DNA from: Magnaporthiopsis rhizophila
Taxonomy: Eukaryota > Ascomycota > Sordariomycetes > Magnaporthales > Magnaporthaceae
Direction: 5' to 3'
Length of the DNA stretch: 64,000 nt
NCBI GenBank assembly: GCA_003049465.1
Contig: PYSS01000006.1
Coordinates: forward strand, 350,818 to 414,817
Part shown: positions 53,645-61,575 of the stretch, one piece after another
Layout of the letters: the number at the start of each line of letters is the position of its first letter
Numbering within the stretch: position 1 is the stretch's first letter
Translations under genes and position numbers: made by a program
Notes under the pieces: generated by a model
Told to the model about the DNA's origin: nothing
What the model saw: only the letters and a program-made list of their open reading frames with translations
Database searches by the model: none

Positions 53645-55051
53645 TCAATCCTGCCACCTCCACCGGTTCCCGATCCATTTGACAACGTAGACCAGGAGAA
53701 TCAGCACGGGCACTTCGATCAAGGGCCCGACCGTGGCCGCCAGAGCTTGATCACTTTGCGGACCATATGTTGCGACGGCGACGGCGATGGAGAGCTCAAA
53801 GTTGTTGCTGGCGGCGGTGAAGCTTTGCGTCGCGCCGAGCTTGTATCCGAAACCCGCCTTTCGCATGGCCCAGAGGGTAACAAAAAAGATGACGATAAAG
53901 TAGACGAACAGTGGCGCGGCGACGCGGATGACGGAGACGATTTGATGGACGACCTGGCGGCCCTGCGAGGCGAACAGGACGACGATGGTGTACAACAGCC
54001 CAATCAGCGACCAGGGTGCCAGGTACCTCAGGAAGACGTTGGTGAACCATTCGTGGCCGGCGATGGCGCGCACGGCGAAGCGGGTGATGAGAGCTGCGCC
54101 AAAGGGGATGCCCAGGAAGACCCCTACGCTGCTGGCAACGACCGAGTACGACACGTCCAGCGCGCCAGACTCGCGGCTGATGACACGGATGAAGAGGACG
54201 GCCAGCGGCGCAAAAAGAACCATTTGCAGGATCGAGTTGACGGCGACCAGGATGGCGCAGTATTCGGTGTCGCCGCCCGCCAGGCTCGTCCAGATCAAGA
54301 CCTAGGTGGTCGGCAACAGTTAGGTCGGGATAAAAGGAACTCTGGCCCCCGGGAGGGTGGATGGGGCGCTTACCATGGCAATGCATCTCCCAAGACCGAC
54401 GAGAATCAGGCCGACGCGGAGCTCACTTTTGTCGGGAAGAAACGCCCAGGCAAGGGCCAGCTAGACGTGCCCGTCATCATCAGTCCAACGGCCCCGTCTT
54501 TTGAGATCGAGGACGCAAAAAAGAGCAGCCAGAGGGTGGGGGTTTCACAATACCATGAAGAGGGGTGCCACAACCCAGTTGATGAAAACGCTGCACCCGA
54601 TGTTCTTCCAGGCGCCGCGGTGCGCAAAGATGCGGTGCAAAACCTCGTATTGCACTTTGCAGAGGATTGGATACATCATGACGAGCAACCCGACGGCTGT
54701 AACAGGTATTCAGTCGAAATGCCCTAGAAATAAATTTAAAAAAAAAAAAAAATACTGACCTATTGGGATGGACACGTCTGCAAACTTGCCCTTCTGCAAC
54801 GTCGGCCCAACTTCAGGCGCAAAGTTGCCCAGAAGGACCCCGAGGATCATGGCGAGCAGGATCCAAAGGGCCAGGAAGCGGTCCAGCCATCCCAGGGATT
54901 TGAAGGCCGAGACTTTCTTCTCGACCATCGTGTCCGGTCCATCACATTCGGCTTGTTCCTCTTGGTCGCCGCCGTTCGGCGGCCGCGGGGCGGGCGAATC
55001 TGCTGCGGCCTTGGACGGCAGCATGGAGCCGTGGACAGGTCGGCTCGACAT
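53645..55051 (-). CDS. acr3: ACR3-type arsenite efflux permease
   Basis: Exons 55051-54760, 54696-54554, 54460-54374 and 54301-53645; 392 aa. An in-frame ATG at 55105 would add 18 residues. ACR3 is a 10-TM plasma-membrane transporter of the BART superfamily that exports arsenite. Family landmarks are SLGWLDRFLALWILLAMILG at TM1, PIAVGLLVMMYPILCKVQYE, INWVVAPLFMLALAWAFLPD, and GRCIAMVLIWTSLAGGD with the conserved Cys needed for function. Also present are AVNSILQMVLF, GIPFGAALITRF and NFELSIAVAVATYG near the end. The third intron ends CTTAG-like (CCTAG) and all phases agree. TATATAAA lies 93-153 bp upstream. It ends 62 bp from the convergent bZIP stop. With the reductase and bZIP it completes an arsenate-to-arsenite reduction and export module. 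Function is well supported. Confidence 0.93.
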
Positions 55052-55105
55052 TGTGGGGGGGAAAAAAAACTGGGGCTTCGAGCGCGTGCTTGAGTAGAAT
55101 GGCAA

Positions 55106-55660
55106 AGGTAGGTTATGATGAGAAAATCTGTAATGTTAGGAGAAAAAAAAAAAAAAAAAAAACAGGCTGACACAGAGGAAATGGGCTGTGGCATGGTTTA
55201 TATATCCTCGCATTTTGGTACAAGCCATGTGAATTAGGGTGGGAAAAGAGAACTTGGAGACGGAACGAACCGCCCCACTGGATGTCGCTAGAGCTGGAGC
55301 CAATGATTAGCGAGCAGTGACATAACTAGTGCATATACCCAACTTCTAGCTGGGTCATCACTGCAGATTTGACGACGTATGGGCTGTCAGAGGCTGAAAA
55401 CCGAAAACCGTGGTGTGCACTCACACGGGGCGGAGCAAAATCCCAAAAAGAAAAATTGGTCTGTATTTTTTTTTTTTTTACTGAAATGCAATATATACAC
55501 AATACAATACCTTTCGTAGCCTCGGGCCTTTTGTGGGTAAATATTTTCGTTTTATAGCTCGTCGTACTTATTCCTTTTCCTAGGCCCTTGCCTACACTCT
55601 CCCTACCTACCTTCTTTGGGTTGCCTAACGACAATGCTGCCTTTCTAGGCGGACGCGGCA
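55106..55660. other. Intergenic, acr3 promoter and GH27 3' flank
   Basis: 555 bp with A20 at 55143-55162, the acr3 TATA box at 55197-55204 and a T-rich end. No coding feature was seen. Confidence 0.6.
55197..55204 (-). promoter_or_regulatory. TATA box of acr3
   Basis: TATATAAA on the minus strand, 146 bp before the ATG at 55051 (92 bp before the alternative at 55105). Confidence 0.55.
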
Positions 55661-57108
55661 TTACGCTGTCATAGAAAAACGCAGTGTCAGTCTCGAACAA
55701 TCAAAAGTTCGGGGGGAGAGTGGCGCATACCTTTGGTAACCTTGAAGACGGCGATGTCGTCGGTAGCCAGGCTGATCGACACGCTGGTGCCCGACCCGGA
55801 GCGTCCCGTGAACATCTCGGTCCAGCGCCAGGTCCCCGCGTCGAGCCCGGGTACGTCCTTGAAGTCGACGGCGAGGGTTTGGGCCTTTCCGGGCGAGACG
55901 AGGCCGACGACGACGCCGTCGCTGAGCGGGCCGGCCCAGTAAGGGTAGATCTGGCCGTTGACGGGGGCGGGCTTGCCGGGCGGACGGAAGTAACCGGCGG
56001 CCTTGCCGAGGGAATCCTGGTTGATGGCGATCAGGCCCTTGTTCTTGATCAGGGCCAGGTTGGCCTGCGAGATCTTGGACAGGTCGTTGCCCAGGATGAT
56101 TGGCGACTTGGCGATGGCCCAGAGGCCCATGTGGGTGCGCTCCTGGGCAGGCGTGAGCTTGCCGTTGCCGATTTGCTAAAGCCGGACGAGGTTAGTCATT
56201 GTGGGGAGAACAAGCCATGAGCCTCTCAGAGGAACCCAGACGGAAAAACGAACCATCATGTCGAGGTCGTTGAAGCCTCCCGGCCCCGAGTACTGCGCAA
56301 TGCTGCCGGCAGTGGAGGCGATGCGCACAACAGAAGCCCAGTCGTTCCAGTTGTCGTTGGACATGCGCCAGGCGTTGCCGTAGTCTTTGCCCCACTTCCA
56401 GACCTCGTCTTTGCCCCACTGGCACATAGAGAAGAAGATGTTCTTCTGGTCGCGGACCGACAGCAGCGCGTCCCTCATCTTGCCGTACCACTCGCGCGTG
56501 TGGCCGGCGGGGCGGTCCCAGCACGTCTGCGGCGTGGGGTTGGTCTGGCAGGGTGTGTAGCAGTTGTCGTGCTTCCAGAGGTCGACGCCCCAGGACGCGA
56601 GCAGCTGCGCGTCCTTGACCTCGTTGCCCCAGGAGCCCGGGTAGCCTCCGCAGGTCTTGGTGCCCGCGCAGCCGTACAGGCCGAACTTGAGGCCCATGGA
56701 GTGGATCTTGTCGACGACGGGCTTGATGCCCTGCGGCCACTTCTTGGGGTCGGCCACCAAGTAGCCCGAGCCGTTGCGGCTCATGGTGCTCCAGCAGTCG
56801 TCGATGTTGACGTACTCGTAGCCCAGTTCCTTGAGGCCGAGCGAGACGAACAGGTTGGCCGTATCGAGCGCGTACTTGGCGGTGGCCGAGTTGCATTGGG
56901 CCACGTTCTGATTGGGGAAGTCAGCAGCAGTCGTCTTTCTATGTGCCACCTATCCCCTGAAAAATCTCAAACTGAGCGGTCTGCTTACCCAGCTGTTCCA
57001 CCCGAGAACTGGCTTGCGGCCGAGGCCGTTCTCGAGACGCTTCTGGATCGGCTCGGCCGAGGCCAAAGCGAGCAGGGCCGAAACGAGAAGAGTTTTTGTG
57101 AAAGCCAT
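55661..57108 (-). CDS. GH27 alpha-galactosidase, secreted
   Basis: Exons 57108-56989, 56907-56254, 56175-55731 and a 5-nt last exon 55665-55661; 407 aa. Residues 1-18 are a signal peptide and QKR near 23 is a Kex2-like processing site. GH27 enzymes release terminal alpha-galactose from galactomannan and raffinose-type sugars. The TIM barrel carries VLGWNSWN, YVNIDDCWS, GLKFGLYGCAGTKTCGGYPGS and DLWKHDNCY with the nucleophile Asp. RMSNDNWNDW follows with the acid/base Asp, then GGFNDLDMM and MGLWAIAKSPIILGNDL. The C-terminal beta-sandwich ends DIAVFKVTK. The tiny last exon gives one Ala and TAA; if intron 55730-55666 were retained, translation would stop at 55687 after a few extra residues. 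It is divergent from the GH43 gene, consistent with joint induction on plant polysaccharide. Confidence 0.93.
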
Positions 57109-58311
57109 CTTCGCTAGCTAGGCAAAGGATGTAAAGGCAATGCGCCAATATTTCCTGGGATGAAGGCGACCCGGCTAGTTGTCACGCTTGAGGCGGCTGC
57201 TCCAAGGTCCCAAAAGCCAAAGATGGATATTGGGATGGTGGCCAAGAGACGAGCAGGTGGCCGGGAGCTGCCATGCACCCTAATATATCTGGCCGAAGCG
57301 GCTCTGGGTGCTCCCACACCCACCCTCCTCGGTCTGCATTCAACCGTCGACGACTTTGCCGCCGTCGCGTCACGCATGCTGTTGCGGGGAAGCTGCAGGA
57401 GAAACTCCTCCGTCGCTTGTGCCGACAACTGCCAGAGCATGAATGGCGCGGCTGTAGCTCTTTTTTCGAGACACAACACGCCATTACTCGTATTTAGTGG
57501 AATTGTCTAGTAGATTTGTTGCGCTTCATCGCACGGCGAAATGCCTGATAGTCTGGGTATGGAAGGCTTCCTCCACCACCCAAATCTAACGATTGGTGCA
57601 AATGTACCGCCGCACCCCGCATCGACTTCTCCGCAATCCTCGTGGATATTATGGCGGGTCGTGAGGGGGCCGGCGCCGGGAACAACGGTCATGATCCAGA
57701 ACGGAGGTGACAGTCCGCATCCGGGTTGATACCTGGGAGTGGTTAGGATGGCGACGCTGGGGTGTCGTTGGGGAAATAACCGTCGGAACGGGTCCGTCCT
57801 CAGCTTGGTACGGCTGGTTTGGGCCGGCGAGCGTGTGATGATTGGTGGCCGCGCTTTTCTCCAGGCTCTCGAGGGCGGGGACACCCCTGGCACACTAGCA
57901 TGATAGCGGATTGACATGCCAAGTGCCGGCCAAGGATTCCAAAGACATCATGTACCCCAGTGACGTTTTGGGCAGAAATTCTGGTACCGGGTTACGCGAC
58001 TACGACGTCCATCTCGCCGTCTCCTCCTCTCGAGATGCCGCGAGGTCCACCTCCGTCGCCGTCATGGCCAGCGGATTGGCGCGCCAGTTAGGCCCCTGTA
58101 GAGCGGGACAGGAGCATGAAACCAACATGCCCAAAGAGCCAATAAATCGAAGACTGTGGGCGAAAAGAAACGTGGGTTCTGAATATGAACAGGGGCAATG
58201 CGACGCACGCCGGAGATATATGTAGCCCTACCTACCTGCCTTTGGCTTGAAGGATCTTCCTGTCGTACCGCACACCCCGGTTCACCATCCTTCTCTGTCA
58301 ACTCCGTCAAC
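57109..58311. promoter_or_regulatory. Divergent promoter region, GH27 / GH43
   Basis: 1.2 kb between two divergent glycoside-hydrolase genes, with TATA-like elements at each end (57282 and about 58217). No gene was recognised in it. Confidence 0.55.
57282..57288 (-). promoter_or_regulatory. TATA-like element of GH27 gene
   Basis: ATATATTA-type sequence on the minus strand about 175 bp upstream of the GH27 ATG. Confidence 0.4.
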
Positions 58312-59531
58312 ATGAGGCTTACCGTAACGTTGCTCAGTGGCCTGTCGGCGCTGGCCGCGGCCGCGCCGAGCGTGTTGAAGGAGCGGCAGTCGACTTATAC
58401 GGACTATCTCTTCATCTACGTAGGTCCCAGGTTGCTCTGTGCTAACGCAGGGGTCTATCTTGCTGACATGCGCACCGCCGTGATGCGCCCACACGCAGTT
58501 CACCGGAGAAGGCACCTCCAATGGCGAACAGGTGTACATGTCCGTATCGAACAACAACAACCCGGGCTCGTGGACCAGCGTCAACAGCGGCCAGCCCGTG
58601 CTGACGTCCAACGTCGGCACACGCGGCATTCGCGACCCGTCGCTGATCCGCAGCCAGGACGGCTCAAAGTACTGGATCATCGCCACTGATCTCAAGGTCA
58701 ACGGCCTCGGCTGGGCAGGCAACAACTTCACCGAGAATGGGTCCAAGGGCCTCGTCGTCTGGGAGTCGACCGACCTCAAGAACTGGACCTCGGCGGCGCT
58801 CCGCATCGTGAGCCCGAGCAATGCCGGCATGACCTGGGCCCCTGATGCGATCTGGGACCCGGAGTCATCGAGATGTAAGGATTGCCCATATATGGCCTGG
58901 CAGATGACAGATGGCGTCGAGTACTTACGAGAAAATCACCTTTCATAGACCTCGTCTTCTGGACCTGCAACCTCAAGGGCGACGGCTGGTACATCATGGG
59001 GTCCTACACGACCGACTTCAAGACCTTCACGCCGGCGCACAAGTTCCTGCGCGGCGCCGGCATGGACGCCACCATCGCGCTGGACAAGTCCACCAAGACC
59101 TTCTACCGCATCTCCAAGAACGGACCGGGGCAGCTGATCGAGGAGGCGCGGGCAACCAAGCTCAACGGGACGTGGACCGTTGTCGCGCAGCGCATCGGGC
59201 AAGGCCTGCCGGCGGGCGAGGGCCCGCTGGTGTTCCAGAACAACCAGAACCCCAGCAAGTGGCACATGTTCATCGACGACTACACGCGCGGCGCCGGGTA
59301 CAAGCCGTTCGAGACGACCGACATCGCCAGCGGCAAGTGGACGCCGTCGTCGGGCATTAAACTGGGAAATCGCTACCGTCACGGATATGTCGTGCCCATG
59401 TATGTGGATTGCGTTTTCTGTCAAGCGAAGTGCGTCGTGTAGAGCTGGAGCTAATGTGTTGTCTGCCTCTATTATATAGCACCGCGGCCGAGCGATCGTG
59501 CGTCACGGGCGGCGCCTGCACCCGAGGCTGA
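58312..59531 (+). CDS. GH43 glycosidase (arabinofuranosidase/arabinan type), secreted
   Basis: Exons 58312-58419, 58499-58874, 58949-59399 and 59480-59531; 328 aa, with introns of 74-80 nt. Residues 1-18 are a signal peptide (MRLTVTLLSGLSALAAAA) followed by LKER, a possible pro-site. The five-blade propeller triad of GH43 is visible: the base Asp in TRGIRDPSLIRS, the pKa-modulating Asp in GAGMDATIALD, and the acid Glu in AGEGPLVFQN. MTWAPDAIWDPE and RHGYVVPI are further family landmarks. GH43 covers arabinofuranosidases, arabinanases and xylosidases. The compact single domain and sequence look closest to exo-arabinan/arabinofuranosidase types, but the subfamily is uncertain. N-glycosylation sites (NFT, NGS, NWT, NGT) fit secretion. 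It shares a promoter region with the GH27 gene. Confidence 0.92.
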
Positions 59532-60151
59532 GGCGGCGGCAGTCGGTGGTAGCTTGGTGCCGATGTGGGTCGATGCAGTCGGGTGCGAGGGCTAGACCGA
59601 GCTGAGACCGTCAGCAACGGTACTCGCAGTGTCAGACGGACAGAGAGCTAACCCGGCCGGATATGGCAATGTTCAACAGGCTCAGCAGCTGCTACTCACA
59701 ATAACAACTTGGATAATGTCCTCTAAGTCGGCTTGTTCGTGATCTTCAACATTCCTCTGGCACGCGTCGGCATCAACTTGCTCTCGGCCGAACCTAGCCA
59801 AGAGCTGAATGAGCGGTGTCTAGCCTAGCGCTGCTGCTGCCTGTTCGCTCGCATCTCCCACGGGTCTTTCCGCATAGCCTGGATAATCCTGCGGCACCAA
59901 TTGGCCCGTGCTGTAAGACGCCCTTCGGGTCACCCATTGACGCACCTAATTGGCCGCCCTAGCTCCGCACCGCCGGGCTGACATGCACACACTCGGCTAT
60001 CTATAAAACACACCGTGTCGTCTACCACGCTGATCTTAGGTTGAACATGAACAACCCTAACTCCTCCTCGACTCCGATCCCACGTCCCCCCATTGCCCTA
60101 CAACCCGCCCATTCCCAAGCCCCAAGGCCTGCCCCTTTGTCCTTGCTCGCC
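59532..60151. other. Intergenic, promoter of double-GFA gene
   Basis: 620 bp without a recognised gene. CTATAAAACA at 60001-60010 is a good TATA box. It lies 45 bp before an upstream in-frame ATG at 60047 and 150 bp before the ATG preferred for the next gene. Confidence 0.6.
60002..60008 (+). promoter_or_regulatory. TATA box of double-GFA gene
   Basis: TATAAAA on the + strand; placement suggests transcription begins near 60030-60080. Confidence 0.55.
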
Positions 60152-61185
60152 ATGGCAGAGACAACATCTACCCCGGCGGAGGAGAAGAAGACGTACAGGG
60201 GCAACTGCCGCTGCGCCGCCTTCATCTTCGAGGCCACCATCCCCGAGATCAAGGAGGTCAAAGTCTGCAACTGCAGCATCTGCCACAAGAAAAACTATGC
60301 CTTTGCCCTCGTGCCCGACGCCGACTTCAAGGTCGTCAAGGGCGACATCGAGAAGGATCTGACCACCTACAAGTTCGGCCCGGGCCTCCTGTCGCACATG
60401 TTCTGCTCCACCTGCGGCACCGCCCTCCTGGGCACCTATACTCAAATGCCCGGCTTTGTTGCCGTAAACGCCCGCGCCCTGCAGGAGCCGCTCGATCTGT
60501 GGAAGATGCCCAAGCACAAGTGCGTGTGAATCTTAATAGTTTTCTGTATATCGTGTCGGTGCTTTTTTTTTTTTTTCTAACAGCTGGGGCGTACAGATAC
60601 GACGGCATAACCTACAAGCCCGAGTACAAGCCCCCCTCATTCGCCGACATGCCGGAGCCGGCCCGTAAGTTCGCCGACGAACCCGACGGCGGCAAGCTGT
60701 ACCACGGCAGCTGCCACTGCGGCGACGTGCGCGTGGCCCTGCGCGTGGCCAAGGCGTTCAACGAAACCCGCGCGCCCGACTTCGCCGACGACCCGGCGGG
60801 CTCCATCGTCGACTGCAACTGCCCGTCGCTGTGCGGCCGCGCCGGCGCCACCTGGATCTACCCGAGCCTCGACCAGGTCGTCATCAAGGTCGCGGGCGAC
60901 GACAGCGACAAGGGCGCCTACTCGGACGCCCTGGGCGCCTACAGGCTCCGCGCCAGCTCGCAGGTGTTTTGCCGCCGCTGCGGCGTCTACATCGCCAACC
61001 GCCTCGCCACGGTCACCGACGAGGAGTTTGACATGCTGCCGGAGGAGAAGCGCAAGTGGATGGCCGACAAGCGCGACTGGCTGCCGCTCAACCTGCGCAT
61101 TTTCCAGGACGTGGAGCTGGAGGGTCTCAACATCTTGGAGGCTGATGGTAGGAACAGGCTTGGGACGCCGTATATGAACCCCTGA
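60152..61185 (+). CDS. Double GFA-domain (CENP-V/GFA family) zinc protein
   Basis: Exons 60152-60519 and 60597-61185; 318 aa. An in-frame upstream ATG at 60047 would add 35 Pro-rich residues; 60152 has the better context (CGCCATGG). Two tandem GFA folds are visible. The first has GNCRCAAF, VKVCNCSICHKKN and HMFCSTCGTALLGTY (zinc-site Cys CxC, CxCxxC, CxxC). The second has HGSCHCGDVRVAL, IVDCNCPSLCGRAGATWIY and FCRRCGVYIANR. GFA-type proteins bind zinc; some bind glutathione-hydroxymethyl adducts, but spontaneous chemistry makes a formaldehyde role uncertain, and fungal double-domain members are uncharacterised. The intron acceptor at 60596 is favoured over the nearer CTAACAG by phase and by the CTAAC serving as branch site. 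Probably cytosolic. Confidence 0.9.
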
Positions 61186-61575
61186 AGTCTGAGGCCACGG
61201 GAATGGGCCAAGGCAGTGGATGAGGACCGGGATGGGCTAGCGCTTCTCCCAAGACGAATGCTATAGCGTCTTCCCTGCGTACCTATTTTTGTGCGGAGTG
61301 GATGGGTTGTCTGCGAGAGGGTCTTGGTTTCGTTTCCCAGGCCCGAAAAGGAGTACTCTTTCTCGATGCTTCCGCCTCATTCCATGTGGAAGCACGATCC
61401 AGGGCACTTAAGCAAGTTCAGATTTCACCGTATTCAAAATTTGCAAAAGTTGTGCTTTGTTCACCAAAAAAACCACCTATTTCCAGCCTTCATATGGAAA
61501 GTCCAAATCCAAAGAAAACCCGCCCTCACACTGAACACCCCCCCTATCTACACTAGCTATGGGCTTCAGGCTGAA
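61186..61575. other. Intergenic, convergent 3' ends
   Basis: 390 bp between the stops of the GFA protein (+) and the ankyrin protein (-). No coding feature was recognised; probably two 3' UTRs. Confidence 0.6.
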
